In this document: in pieces, positions 25,379 to 35,034 of the stretch
Layout of the letters: each line of letters begins with the position of its first letter
Numbering within the stretch: position 1 is the first letter of the stretch
From: Paenibacillus_V sp046244365
GTDB lineage: Bacteria > Bacillota > Bacilli > Paenibacillales > NBRC-103111
Length of the DNA: 64,000 bases
Assembly: GCF_046244365.1 (NCBI RefSeq)
Contig: NZ_CP176395.1
Span: forward strand, 8,308,001-8,372,000
Reading direction: 5' to 3'
The notes under the pieces: model-generated
What the model was told of the DNA's origin: nothing
What the model saw: only the letters and a program-made list of their open reading frames with translations
Database searches by the model: none
Made by a program: the position numbers and the translations under genes

Positions 25379-25470
25379 GAGTTAATCTACCCGTTAGCGC
25401 AACGAGGCTGCCGGCGTATATCGGCAGCCTCGTTCTGGTTGAATATTATGCTTTCCTACGCGTTAGCATC
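25379..25470 (-). repeat. attC-like site (unit 2)
   Basis: In gene direction GATGCTAAC-GCGTAG..., a perfect central hairpin (AACGAGGCTGCCG and CGGCAGCCTCGTT), then GCGCTAAC-GGGTAG-ATTAAC. Lies between the methyltransferase stop and the VOC gene start. Confidence 0.7.
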
Positions 25471-25493
25471 GTCTCCTCTTCCCGAAGCTGACA

Positions 25494-26126
25494 TCAGCGG
25501 ACACAAGCCGCCAGCTCCCAGCAAATTTTCGGCTTCCCGTAGCGCTGCATGTTCGTTTCCGTCAGTACGTCGATCGCCCATCCGGCAAACAACCGCTGCA
25601 AATCTGCTTCGTCAAAAAAACGTTTCCGCCGTCCCTCATGCTCGTAATAACGGGGTTCCACTTGGATGCCCTGACCAGCGCCGTAATGAACATCGCGCGT
25701 GGAATTCAAGCGGGCCAACAGCAATCCGCCGGTGCCGACAACTCTAGCGATTTCGCTAACGATAGAAACAGTATCGTCCCAGCGAAAATAATGCAGCGAC
25801 AAATCCGCGACAACCGCCCTCGCGCTGCCATCCGGAAACGGCAATCCGCACGTCATATCGAACAGCTTCGTTTCCGCGCCAGGCACGTATTCGCGTATAA
25901 TCGCCAACGCTTCCGAGGAGAAGTCGCAGGCGATGACCCGATAACCTCGTTCCGTTAAAAACATAGAGTCGCAGCCATATCTGCAGCCAAGATCAATGAC
26001 CGGTCCATTTTGGGGCGATGCCAGCCTCGGTTCGTATTTTTCCAGCCAAAAATCCGCTTGTGGCTTGCCGAGCTTCAGACCGGCAAACACCTCGTTCCAA
26101 TGCTCCGCTTCTGAACGCATCGTCAT
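25494..26126 (-). CDS. Class I SAM-dependent methyltransferase (TehB/UbiE-like)
   Basis: 210 residues, motif I VIDLGCRYGCDS (Tyr in place of the usual small residue), motif II VIACDFSSEAL, post-I LFDMTCGLPFPDGS. Small-molecule methyltransferase of unknown substrate. The ATG overlaps the stop of an upstream reading-frame fragment by ATGA, so translation may be coupled. Cassette between attC-like units 2 and 3. Confidence 0.85.
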   Translation of the reverse strand: MTMRSEAEHWNEVFAGLKLGKPQADFWLEKYEPRLASPQNGPVIDLGCRYGCDSMFLTERGYRVIACDFSSEALAIIREYVPGAETKLFDMTCGLPFPDGSARAVVADLSLHYFRWDDTVSIVSEIARVVGTGGLLLARLNSTRDVHYGAGQGIQVEPRYYEHEGRRKRFFDEADLQRLFAGWAIDVLTETNMQRYGKPKICWELAACVR

Positions 26127-26275
26127 AGGCAGTTCCTCACTTTCTGCGCATCAGCAGCGCAAGCCATATTTTCAAACATCGAAATCAATTCCTTTACTGT
26201 CTGGAACGCTTTGCCGCGCATCGGCTTGACGGTTACGATCGAAAGACCGTCGATGCGCAGCGAGGCTGCCGATAT
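26123..26275 (-). pseudogene. Open-frame fragment coupled to the methyltransferase
   Basis: About 45 codons reading LRIDGLSIVTVKPMRG and ELISMFENMACAADAQ up to a TGA inside the methyltransferase start (ATGA overlap). The frame runs into the attC-like unit with no start codon of its own, so it looks like the 3' end of a lost gene. I do not recognise the family. Confidence 0.45.
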
Positions 26276-26335
26276 CCTTGCCGGCAGCCCCGCCTTAAGC
26301 GATTATTGAGTTAGCGTGCCCGTTAGTACAACAGA
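26262..26335 (-). repeat. attC-like site (unit 3, 3' arm lost)
   Basis: In gene direction GTACTAAC-GGGCAC-GCTAACTCAA, then hairpin GGCTGCCGGC...GCCGATATCGGCAGCC. The usual closing arm with GGGCAG is missing; instead the coding fragment follows. Confidence 0.65.
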
Positions 26336-26425
26336 CGAAGACAGACGAAAGGAACTTCCATTTAAAAATTTCCATTAGTCAAACTTTCTTAAAAGAGACA
26401 ATAAAAAAAGACAATCGATTTCACT

Positions 26426-27298
26426 CTAATTGTCCCTTTTTATTAACTCTTCCGTATGGCAGATGAAATCGAAATCCTTATCAATACTCGATAGCCAATC
26501 GTCAGTTACAAAATTGAGGCTATTCTTTTCAGTATCCAACACCGCAATACTGCCAGGTCGGACTCTCCTGAGTTCACCATCATCTCTAAGATCGACCAAT
26601 ACATTAAGTCCTAGATATGTCGTGCTGCCGAAAGTTCTAGGACCATTCATATGATGATAGTGACCCGCAATAACATATTTGGGCTTTATTGCTCCAATTA
26701 AATCTGAAATTAATGTCGAGCCTTGTGTTTGACCATGATAGTTTGTACCAATTCCAAATGGTGCATCATGCGTAATTAAGATATCAATTTCACCAGGGGG
26801 GATTTGAATAAGTTTTTCGTAAGCGACAGGATCAATTGATTTTGGTTGCTGTGTTAATGTTTGTATCCCACCTAGAAAAGCTATTTTTAAATTATCTTCA
26901 TTCATAATGGTGCCGTCGGTTACGTAATAGTACAAATCAAACGGATCAATATTAACAATGCCCTGCTCAGCTTGTAGCCTTTTGGAATTAAGCCAGTCGA
27001 AGTCTTCATGATTGCCACGGATAAAATAAATACGATTAAGATATTTTCTCCGAATGTAACGAATGCTCTTTTCTAACATTTCTTCAGCCATTAAAAAACG
27101 ACTAAAATCTAATTCAGCTGGATCTTGTCGTACATACTTTTCGTTCCTAACTTCTTCACTTGGTTCAGGATATGCTCCTAAGTCACCAACCTGGATAATC
27201 AGATCAAGCTTCCGTTTTGTACGTATTTGCCATTCACTTAGAATCGCTAAGGTATGCAACACTCTTCCATGAGTATCACCGACAAACGCAATTAACAA
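26426..27298 (-). CDS. Calcineurin-like metallophosphoesterase
   Basis: 290 residues with all five metal motifs: GDTHG, GDLGA, GNHED, THDAP and GHYHH. Probable phosphodiesterase or phosphatase; substrate unknown. TTG at 27298 is preferred since GAAGGAGG precedes it by seven bases and the protein then begins LIAFVGDTHG as usual; an ATG eight codons upstream overlaps that ribosome binding site. Cassette between attC-like units 3 and 4. Confidence 0.88.
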   Translation of the reverse strand: MLIAFVGDTHGRVLHTLAILSEWQIRTKRKLDLIIQVGDLGAYPEPSEEVRNEKYVRQDPAELDFSRFLMAEEMLEKSIRYIRRKYLNRIYFIRGNHEDFDWLNSKRLQAEQGIVNIDPFDLYYYVTDGTIMNEDNLKIAFLGGIQTLTQQPKSIDPVAYEKLIQIPPGEIDILITHDAPFGIGTNYHGQTQGSTLISDLIGAIKPKYVIAGHYHHMNGPRTFGSTTYLGLNVLVDLRDDGELRRVRPGSIAVLDTEKNSLNFVTDDWLSSIDKDFDFICHTEELIKRDN

Positions 27299-27398
27299 TG
27301 TGTATCCTCCTTCATTAGTCATGGATTAGTTATTCGATATTAGTCAAACTCTTCCTCTTTGAACCAGGTAATCGAAGTTATAAAAATGACTCAACCAT

Positions 27399-27487
27399 TA
27401 AGCTAAACTGCCTGATACTTCAATGAGAATCAAAAAGAGCTGCCCTTGCGGCAGCTCCATACTAACGTACCCGTTAGCAATAACGTG
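27399..27487 (-). repeat. attC-like site (unit 4, complete)
   Basis: In gene direction TTGCTAAC-GGGTAC-GTTAGTATG, hairpin GAGCTGCC/GGCAGCTC, CATTGAAGTATC-AGGCAG-TTTAGCTTAATGG. Outer arms ATTGCTAA and TTTAGCTTAAT are complementary with one bulge. One of the clearest copies. Confidence 0.8.
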
Positions 27488-27557
27488 CTTGGGAAAAATA
27501 GCCCCATGAAAGATAAAAATTATATGTCACGTTATTGGGGTCTGAACTTTCACCGGT

Positions 27558-27590
27558 AAACGCGCCTGTCCTTAGAGGACAGGCGCGTTT
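27558..27590 (-). terminator. Hairpin after the small gene
   Basis: Perfect 15-bp stem AAACGCGCCTGTCCT / AGGACAGGCGCGTTT with a three-base loop, ten bases after the stop of the 56-codon gene. T run is short (GTTTA). Confidence 0.75.
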
Positions 27591-27600
27591 ATCCTTGGGC

Positions 27601-27771
27601 TTATAATTTGCGTTCCTCTATCCTTTTGCGCACATGCAAGCAGTTGATAACTTTTCCATGAGATTCCATATAAAAGTAATGATTGCTGGCTTCGAAACCG
27701 ATTCTCGAATCGTTCCGTACGAGACTCAGCGGTTTAATATGTTCATTTGGTGCATAGCCGGGATACAACAT
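27601..27771 (-). CDS. Small hypothetical protein, 56 residues
   Basis: Starts MLYPGYAPNEHIKPLSLVRN and ends HVRKRIEERKL. GCGGAGG lies six bases before the ATG and a strong hairpin follows the stop, so it is probably expressed. Slightly basic, no membrane segment, one cysteine. An A/T-rich stretch with repeated TATA steps upstream (27825-27850) could hold the promoter. I do not recognise the family. First gene upstream of attC-like unit 4. Confidence 0.6.
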   Translation of the reverse strand: MLYPGYAPNEHIKPLSLVRNDSRIGFEASNHYFYMESHGKVINCLHVRKRIEERKL

Positions 27772-27886
27772 AGTTACCTCCGCGTATGTTTAATACCGCT
27801 AACCAACGGTCCTATAAATAATAATTCTATTATATATAATATATAATATTCATTGTAGCGAAGTTCATTTATTTGAACAATAGGTG

Positions 27887-27923
27887 ACAAAGAAAAGACG
27901 GTACGGCTAAGGGCTGTACCGTC
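27887..27923 (-). terminator. Rho-independent terminator of the lyase gene
   Basis: GACGGTAC (27897-27904) pairs with GTACCGTC (27916-27923); on the minus strand TTTTCTTTG follows. 140 bp after the stop of the heparinase-like gene. Confidence 0.75.
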
Positions 27924-28061
27924 ACACTATTGGTTTCGTAGTAGCGGCTCTAAACTCGCGGTGAACGCCAGCTTCAACTCTCCGGTAGGCGATTGCCTTT
28001 GACAAATCGGACTCGAGCAAATCGCAGTTGCGGCCTAAAACACGTTCGGCTGAAGTCCCCT

Positions 28062-31000
28062 TTATTGTTTTTTTGGTTTTTTTGGATTTATTGTTATAGA
28101 TACCGATGCGATATTGGAGTAATCCTGGCCGTCAAAAGCCTGAAAAGTAAAAGTATCGCTGCCCGTTTTTCCGGGTCTGGGCGTGTAAATGAAGGAACCT
28201 GTCGAAGGGTTCGTTATTACCGCCGTACCTATAGTCCCGTTCTGCACGATCCTGTAAGTCAATTGGTCTTCATCGCCGTCCGCAGCTGATAAAGTACCGC
28301 CTACCGCCGTTTTTTTCAAGGTCGACACCGTCATATTTTGAGCGACGGGTGCTTTATTTGTCAGGGCAGGCGCAACCGCCTTTTCGTAAGCCAGCGGGAT
28401 GCGGAAAGCGGCCCCGGGAGCAATGTCATACACATACCCCTTGCCGAAGTCATGATTGTCCACATAACGTCGGATGAGCGTCGTACTTCCCAAATCGAGC
28501 TTATATTGATTTGTTCCGGCCGGCGTAATGCCGTGGATTTTATATACCGCATTCCGCTCGCCGTCATTTTCGATATACACATATCTTCCGATCAGCTCGC
28601 CGCTTTCAATCCCCTGTAAATTCAAATTGACCGTGATATCGTTGCTCATGGACAGCTTCTGCGTAAAATCGGCAACGGTGCCTGTCAATTGCGCCATATC
28701 GGCGTTGATGAGCGGTAGTCCGGCCGGTCCGATCAGCGTGCCTTCATTGAGATAGCTGTAGACAGGCTCGCCATTTTGCTCCGAGTAGACACCGAACGCC
28801 CCCTGGAACTGGAATTTCCCATCCACGGTATAAAGCACGGACGGATCGAGTGCGCTGACGATGTAGTCGGTTCTGCCGTTCGTCAAAACAACTTTTACCG
28901 CCTTCACATCATTGCCAGTCGCCGGTGTACCATACACGGTTACCGTTACCGGCTCGATCGTTTGCACGTATCTTTGCGTTTCGTACGGCTCGATGATCGA
29001 AGTGAACAGCGAATCCAGATTGCTGCCGCTGCGATGGGCGACTACATAACGGAAGCTTTTCGGATTGTTCGGCACTCTTTGCGACGGGCTTCCGTCCGCC
29101 AGCGCCACATCGTCGACCTGTCCGAGCATAGTCAAGCGGAGATGAACGTCCCGCAGCGGCTGGTTGATATTCCATGTATCCGTAACATCCCAATCCACGC
29201 TGAATTGCTCGGCCGGAGCCGTATCCCGATCGACATTTTTCAAATAGTGGAAGCCGGAGCCCATATAGTTGGGGCCATCGACGCTGTCGCCCGGCGCCCG
29301 TTTTCCATACTCGACATTCTCGCCGGCATAGGAGCCGATATAGTTACCGCTTCCGTCCTTTTGGGAAACGAGGGTCAAGCCATCTGAAGTCACCGGCCCC
29401 TCGGCCGCATGGAAGCTGAAATGATGGTCGTTGCCGCCCTTAATCCGGAAGAAGTCCACCGTGTAAGAATTGGCGTCGTCAACCTTGATCATCGCCGTTG
29501 TCCGTTTGTACAGTTCGGTTTGCAGATACGGATCGGGCGCATCCACGTCGATCAGCTTCACTTGCTCGCTATCGTCAAAATGCTGCGGATCGCCGACCCA
29601 TTGAATCTGCTGCTTCGCCTTATCGACGACAACCGTATTATGGGAAATCGTATTGCGTACCCATTGATAGTTGTGGGTATCCGCCGATTCGGTTGTCTCG
29701 GGATAGCCCAAATCCGGCGTCAGGTCTAGGTTGAAGGCGTGCAGCCCGATTTGCAGCGTGTCCCGGTGGCCGTGGAAGCTGTTATTCCCGTAATACATCC
29801 AGACATTGCGCAGCGTGTCGCTATTGAAGCCTTCGCCTTTGCCGTCCCTGAGCGCGGCGAACCCGGTACCGGTCATATTTGTGCTTTTTAAATTCAAAGG
29901 ACCGTATTGCGCAATAACCGCATCAATATCATCGGCAATTTGCTCGGGATCACTCATAAAAATGTCGCCGTACAAGCCATCCGTGCTAAACCCGTTCAAG
30001 AAATGAATCAATTGCGCGTATTCGGGGTCTTGATAGTGTTTGAAAGCTTCGATCATCGTCGGCATCGAGAAGAAGATGATCGGTTTTCCCGTACTTCCCG
30101 AATCGCCTATTGCCGGGGTGAAAGCCTCGCTTTGTATCCATTGGTAGACGCCTGAAAACATGTTTCGGAACTTTACATTCTGGTAAAGGTCGGCGCTCGG
30201 ATACAAGTCGTAGCCGTCAAGGATATTCGCCAGCTCGAGATAGTTCGTTAGCCATAACGAGTTATAGAGAGGGGCGGCCTCGTTGCCGTTGCCGTCGCGG
30301 TCTACATCGTTCACCATCGTCGAGCCGATGTTACCCCCGGTAACCCGAAACGGGTTCGTTTGGAAGCCGCCGGACTGGAAGTCGAAATCCAGCCATTCCT
30401 TCGTTTCCGGAAATTTGTCGTAGACGACAGCCGCCAGCGCCAGCGCGCTTTGATGAAATCCGGGATTCCCCCTTATGCGGGAGGATTGCACACCGGGATA
30501 AATCTGTTTGACGATGCCATCCTCAATGTTGCGGCGAATGCCGCTTGCGCTGAATTTCAGCGGTCCGAGATCATATGCCTCTGATTTCGCTCCCAGAAAC
30601 GAGAGGAGCGCCGAATCGTTCATTACCGGATAGAAAGCGTCGTAAGCATAAAGGAAATGCTTGACGAGCATGGTTTCCCAAATGGACCCCGTGGCTTTGC
30701 CCAAGCGGGTAAAGCCGTCGGCATTCTGGTAAATGCTTCTGTTGTAAACCGACGTATCCAGGCTCGGATAAATATCGGCTATGCGATCCAGCAAAACGGT
30801 GCCTGCACGGGCATAGGTCATATCCCCCGTATACAGATAGGCGTCCCGGAACGCATCCAGCGCCTTAGGAATAAATCCTTTAAAACCTCCGGGACCGTTA
30901 TCGGCCCAAATTCCCCAATGGATATAGTAGGCGATAAACGTAAAGTATTTACCGTTTTCATCTACCCAGCCTGTGCCGTCATCCACTCCCCAAGTCGGGC

Positions 31001-32981
31001 CTTTTTCCGGATAAAGCGTGTTGACGAGCAGGCTGCGGTCCGCTTTGGCCGGATCAAAGACGCCATGCTGATCGAGTCCGCTGCGGTAAAAAGCGCCGAA
31101 ATCATTTGTCGGGAATTTGTAGCCGCTGCTCGGGTCGGTTATTTTCCAGGGATCGTTAAGCGGATCGATCCTATACGGGGTGGAACCGAATTTATCGATT
31201 TCTTTCCCGGTGACCGGGCTTCCGAGAGCCTCGTTTACGCTATAGCTGCGGGGCAGACTTTGCGGCGGCACCAGTTCCCAAAGAGCATTAAGCCCTTTCG
31301 TCAAATAGCTGTTCGCTCTGGCGACGGCATCGTCTTTCAAATCGGCCGCCCAAGCGTAGTTGTCAATATTGCTGCGGGCTGCGGCGATTTTATCGGCTGT
31401 ATAGATCGTGCTGCGGGTTTTCCCGTTTACGACTTCGGTCACACTGACCGGCAAGGAGGCCGAGCGGCTGACGCCGTTCAAATAGACGTCGGCCGTTACG
31501 GTAGCCGTTCCTAGTCCGGACGCCGTCAGCATTCCGGTATGATCGACTGTGACGACATTCTCGTCGCTGCTTGAATATTGAACATTATCCTGCGCCAATT
31601 CAAACCGAACGCCGGCTTGCGTCATCCCGATAACCGGGAGCTTAAACTTGGAGCCGACGTAAAGCTCGGGCGGCGTGGCAGTGAATGCAACGTTATCCAA
31701 TGCAGGCAAGACAGGGGTATGCTCCATAATAAATTCGCTCGGCGTCATCCGGTATTGGGCCGATGCCGCTTGCTTGCCAATCGTTGTCAGCGTCAGCGTG
31801 TGCGTGCCTGCCGTTAAAGCGGTGTATCGAATCGTGGCCGTTGGGCCATAGCCAGCGGTTGCGCCGTAGAAGTCGTAAGTACCCATCGCTTTGCCGTCGA
31901 TTTGCAGCTCCGCGATCGCTCCCGACCCGGCCAGGAAGCCTTTGAATCTAAGCAAATACGTTCCGTCTGCGGGGACATCGAACCGGAAGTCGCGCGACAT
32001 GCCGACACCTTCGGTACCGATCGCCGCTCCGTAATATTGGTAGCCAAGCGTAGGATACGTTGTCGGCAAACCTACCAGACTCCAGCCTGGCTGTGTCGGT
32101 TGGCCGGGAAAGCCGATGTGCGTGAACTTGTAAGTCATTGTCGGAATCCGCACATTGATTGGCAATACCGCGGTAAAGTGGGCGCCGTTATAATAAACAT
32201 TTGCCGTTACGGAAGCGGCACCTGCTCCGGCGGCGGTCAGTATGCCGCTATTGGAATCGACGAGGGCGACCGCTTCGTTATCGCTGGCATACTGAATTTG
32301 CGCTCCGGGAAGATCCGTCGCAACGCCGTTATTCGTTTGGCCGTGGACGGCTAATTGCACTTGGGAGCCGAGGAAGATGTCCGGCTGCCCGGCGGCAAGC
32401 GCCACGCCCGCCAATGACGGCATGGCCGAAACCGGCTCCAGTATAAACTCGCTCGGCGTCATCCGGTATTGGGCCGACGCCGCTTGCTTGCCAATCGTTT
32501 TCAGCGTCAACGTGTGCGTGCCTGCTGTTAAAGCGGCGTATCGAATCGGGGTCGTCGGGCCATAGCCGGCGGTCGCGCCGTAGAAGTCGTAGGCGCCAAT
32601 CGCTTTGCCGTCGATTTGCAGCTCCGCGATCGCTCCCGATCCGGCAAGGAAGCCTTTGAATTTGATCAAATACGTTCCATCTTCGGGGACATCGAACAAG
32701 AAGTCGCGCGACATGCCGATATTTTCGGTGCCGATCGCCGCTCCGTAAAACTGATAGCCCAGGACAGGGTAAGTCGTCGTTAAACCTACCAGGCTCCAGC
32801 CTGGCTGTGTCGGCTGTCCGGGAAAGCCGATGTGAGTGAATTTGTAAACGATAGGGCTCGTTCCTGAGGCATGGGCGACAGGCGAAGTAACGCTAGGCAT
32901 CCCACTTACAAGCAAACTGAGAAGCAAAAGATAAAGGACAAGACTGCTTTTCATAAGCTTCATTGCTTTTCGCACGCTCAT
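28062..32981 (-). CDS. Secreted multidomain heparinase II/III-like polysaccharide lyase
   Basis: 1639 residues. Signal peptide (about 1-38, ending AHASG). Two near-identical beta-sandwich modules (about 43-185 and 283-425), each beginning YKFTHIGFPGQPTQPGW and ending QYRMTPSEF, each followed by a bacterial Ig-like domain (about 190-280 and 428-515). Then an alpha-helical alginate-lyase-like domain, a heparinase II/III domain with RNTISHNTVVVDKAKQQ, and a C-terminal cadherin/VCBS-like module (NKAPVAQNMTVSTLKK onward). Cuts a uronic-acid-containing polysaccharide outside the cell by beta-elimination. ATG at 32981 follows AAGGAAG. Last gene of the locus with permeases and binding protein that would import the products. 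Confidence 0.85.
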   Translation of the reverse strand: MSVRKAMKLMKSSLVLYLLLLSLLVSGMPSVTSPVAHASGTSPIVYKFTHIGFPGQPTQPGWSLVGLTTTYPVLGYQFYGAAIGTENIGMSRDFLFDVPEDGTYLIKFKGFLAGSGAIAELQIDGKAIGAYDFYGATAGYGPTTPIRYAALTAGTHTLTLKTIGKQAASAQYRMTPSEFILEPVSAMPSLAGVALAAGQPDIFLGSQVQLAVHGQTNNGVATDLPGAQIQYASDNEAVALVDSNSGILTAAGAGAASVTANVYYNGAHFTAVLPINVRIPTMTYKFTHIGFPGQPTQPGWSLVGLPTTYPTLGYQYYGAAIGTEGVGMSRDFRFDVPADGTYLLRFKGFLAGSGAIAELQIDGKAMGTYDFYGATAGYGPTATIRYTALTAGTHTLTLTTIGKQAASAQYRMTPSEFIMEHTPVLPALDNVAFTATPPELYVGSKFKLPVIGMTQAGVRFELAQDNVQYSSSDENVVTVDHTGMLTASGLGTATVTADVYLNGVSRSASLPVSVTEVVNGKTRSTIYTADKIAAARSNIDNYAWAADLKDDAVARANSYLTKGLNALWELVPPQSLPRSYSVNEALGSPVTGKEIDKFGSTPYRIDPLNDPWKITDPSSGYKFPTNDFGAFYRSGLDQHGVFDPAKADRSLLVNTLYPEKGPTWGVDDGTGWVDENGKYFTFIAYYIHWGIWADNGPGGFKGFIPKALDAFRDAYLYTGDMTYARAGTVLLDRIADIYPSLDTSVYNRSIYQNADGFTRLGKATGSIWETMLVKHFLYAYDAFYPVMNDSALLSFLGAKSEAYDLGPLKFSASGIRRNIEDGIVKQIYPGVQSSRIRGNPGFHQSALALAAVVYDKFPETKEWLDFDFQSGGFQTNPFRVTGGNIGSTMVNDVDRDGNGNEAAPLYNSLWLTNYLELANILDGYDLYPSADLYQNVKFRNMFSGVYQWIQSEAFTPAIGDSGSTGKPIIFFSMPTMIEAFKHYQDPEYAQLIHFLNGFSTDGLYGDIFMSDPEQIADDIDAVIAQYGPLNLKSTNMTGTGFAALRDGKGEGFNSDTLRNVWMYYGNNSFHGHRDTLQIGLHAFNLDLTPDLGYPETTESADTHNYQWVRNTISHNTVVVDKAKQQIQWVGDPQHFDDSEQVKLIDVDAPDPYLQTELYKRTTAMIKVDDANSYTVDFFRIKGGNDHHFSFHAAEGPVTSDGLTLVSQKDGSGNYIGSYAGENVEYGKRAPGDSVDGPNYMGSGFHYLKNVDRDTAPAEQFSVDWDVTDTWNINQPLRDVHLRLTMLGQVDDVALADGSPSQRVPNNPKSFRYVVAHRSGSNLDSLFTSIIEPYETQRYVQTIEPVTVTVYGTPATGNDVKAVKVVLTNGRTDYIVSALDPSVLYTVDGKFQFQGAFGVYSEQNGEPVYSYLNEGTLIGPAGLPLINADMAQLTGTVADFTQKLSMSNDITVNLNLQGIESGELIGRYVYIENDGERNAVYKIHGITPAGTNQYKLDLGSTTLIRRYVDNHDFGKGYVYDIAPGAAFRIPLAYEKAVAPALTNKAPVAQNMTVSTLKKTAVGGTLSAADGDEDQLTYRIVQNGTIGTAVITNPSTGSFIYTPRPGKTGSDTFTFQAFDGQDYSNIASVSITINPKKPKKQ

Positions 32982-33073
32982 GGACACTTCCTTTTCTCAT
33001 GAATTTGTTCACGCTCAGAAAGCCTGTCTTCTCTCTGCTTCGGCAACCGCCTCCTTCGGGAGCCGTCACAAAT

Positions 33074-33910
33074 TCAGCCCTTTACGGCCCCGAGTGTAGC
33101 GCCCTCGACAATCCACCTCTGGAAGAAAACGAACATGGCGATAGAAGGGATCATCGCAATGACGACGCCCGCAAACAGGGTGACCCAATCGGCCGTATAC
33201 TGCATCATCTGATTGGCCGCATACATGCTGACGCCGATCGTATATTTCTTAGGATCGCTCAAGTATATAAAAGGGCCGAGGAAGTTGTTGTACAACCCGA
33301 GAAACTTGAATATGGCGACCGTCATCACACCCGGCATCGATAACGGCACGATAATGCGCCAAAACACTTGGAAAAGGGTTGCGCCATCCATGAAAGCGCT
33401 CTCCTCAAGCTCCTTGGGAAGCGACTGCATAAAGCCTCCAAGCAGCAGCAAATAAAATACGCTTTCGCCAAGACTGTCGAGAATGACGAGTCCCGTCAAG
33501 CTGTTGGTCAAATGCAAATCTCGCATCAGCACATACTGCGGAATCAAAGCATTAATACCAGGCAGAAACAAGGAGAGCATGATGATGGCCCAAAGCAGCT
33601 TTCGGCCTTTAAATTGCATGCGCGTCAGCGCGTAGGCGTTAATGGTCGTCAGGAAGAGACCGATCAGCAAGCTTGCTCCTACGTAGTACAACGTATTGAT
33701 CATCGATGATCCGATCCCGTATTTGGACCAGGCCCGTGAATAATTGAGCCACTGAAGCTTATCGGGAAGCGCCCATACGTCTTGAAAAAAATCACGGTTC
33801 GTTTTCAATGATTCGTACAGTACCCATACCAGCGGGAAAAGAATGGTGACGGACCAGGCCAGCAAAATGATCCACCATAAGCCGTCAACCCAAGTGCGTT
33901 TTTCTTTCAT
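33074..33910 (-). CDS. Sugar ABC transporter permease, MalG-like
   Basis: 278 residues, six membrane segments, EAA loop ELEESAFMDGATLFQVFW. Second permease of the lyase-linked importer; 29 bp after the MalF-like gene and 92 bp before the lyase gene. Confidence 0.92.
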   Translation of the reverse strand: MKEKRTWVDGLWWIILLAWSVTILFPLVWVLYESLKTNRDFFQDVWALPDKLQWLNYSRAWSKYGIGSSMINTLYYVGASLLIGLFLTTINAYALTRMQFKGRKLLWAIIMLSLFLPGINALIPQYVLMRDLHLTNSLTGLVILDSLGESVFYLLLLGGFMQSLPKELEESAFMDGATLFQVFWRIIVPLSMPGVMTVAIFKFLGLYNNFLGPFIYLSDPKKYTIGVSMYAANQMMQYTADWVTLFAGVVIAMIPSIAMFVFFQRWIVEGATLGAVKG

Positions 33911-33939
33911 GCAAGCTACCTGCCCTTTCGCGCTGCAAG

Positions 33940-34917
33940 TTAATATTCGACAGACTTGTTCGGCATCGCTTTGTCCATCAGCAGCTTGGCGGCTACGAGA
34001 ATAACGAACAGGAACATGCCTACCGCCGAAGCATAACCGTAATTGTGATAATCTTTGCCGAAGGCGAGGTTAAACATATACAGGCCGATCACATCCGTCG
34101 AGCCTGCTGGCCCTCCGTTTGTCAAAATCAGCACATGCTCGAAGCCCTTGAGCGAACCGAGAACGAGAAACAAAGCCCCGACGCGGATGATCGGCATAAT
34201 TAGCGGGATCGTAATCCGCACGAGCCGGGTAAGATGAGAGGCCCCCTCCAAAACAGCGGACTCATAGAGCGATTTCGGAATCGTCGTCATGGCATTGACG
34301 AAAATGATCACATATAAGCCGATCCCTCCCCACACATAAGGCGGAATTACAGCCCATATCGCCGTGCGGACGTCGCCAAGCCAGTAAAAATTGCCGACAT
34401 CGATCCCGATAAGCCTCAGCAAAGCGTTAAGAATGCCGATGCTGCCATCGTAGACGAACGCCCATAGCAAGGCGATGACTACGGTAGACAGAACATTGGG
34501 AAAGAAGAACAACAGTTTGAACAAAGAGGAGCCTTTGTATGCTTTGCTTGTCAAGATATACGCCAGCAGCAAGGAAATGAAGATGACGAGTAACGGAACG
34601 ATCGCCATGTAAAGCAAATTATGCAGCAGCGAGCGCCAGACGTATTTATCCTGGAGCATCGCCGTATAGTTGCTCAGTCCTACGAATTTCGCCGGTGAAA
34701 TGCCGTCCCAATCCAGCAGCGAATAGTAGACGGACAGAAGGTTAGGATACAGCGTAAACAGCAAATAACCTCCGAAAGCAGGCGCAATCGCTACAAGCAG
34801 AAAAATATTTTTTTGTGTTTGCGCGCGGGTCAACCTTTTTTGCAGCCACCCATGTCGAGCGGGTCTTCGTACGGCTGCGGCAGGTTCATGCTGGCTCAAC
34901 GGCAGCGCTCCTTTCAA
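33940..34917 (-). CDS. Sugar ABC transporter permease, MalF-like
   Basis: 325 residues, six membrane segments after a basic N-terminus (RRPARHGWLQKRLTRAQ), EAA loop SLYESAVLEGASHLTRL. Partner of the MalG-like permease; 117 bp downstream of the binding-protein gene, a gap with no gene. Confidence 0.92.
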   Translation of the reverse strand: MKGALPLSQHEPAAAVRRPARHGWLQKRLTRAQTQKNIFLLVAIAPAFGGYLLFTLYPNLLSVYYSLLDWDGISPAKFVGLSNYTAMLQDKYVWRSLLHNLLYMAIVPLLVIFISLLLAYILTSKAYKGSSLFKLLFFFPNVLSTVVIALLWAFVYDGSIGILNALLRLIGIDVGNFYWLGDVRTAIWAVIPPYVWGGIGLYVIIFVNAMTTIPKSLYESAVLEGASHLTRLVRITIPLIMPIIRVGALFLVLGSLKGFEHVLILTNGGPAGSTDVIGLYMFNLAFGKDYHNYGYASAVGMFLFVILVAAKLLMDKAMPNKSVEY

Positions 34918-35034
34918 AACCGGCGGGAGGAGGGAGCATGGAGCGTCCGAGGATCGGAGAAAGAAGAGCGGAACATCCGCTTAAGTCCGAAACTCGAAGC
35001 CCCGGGGCCCTAAACCTCCTCCACAGGTCGCCGT

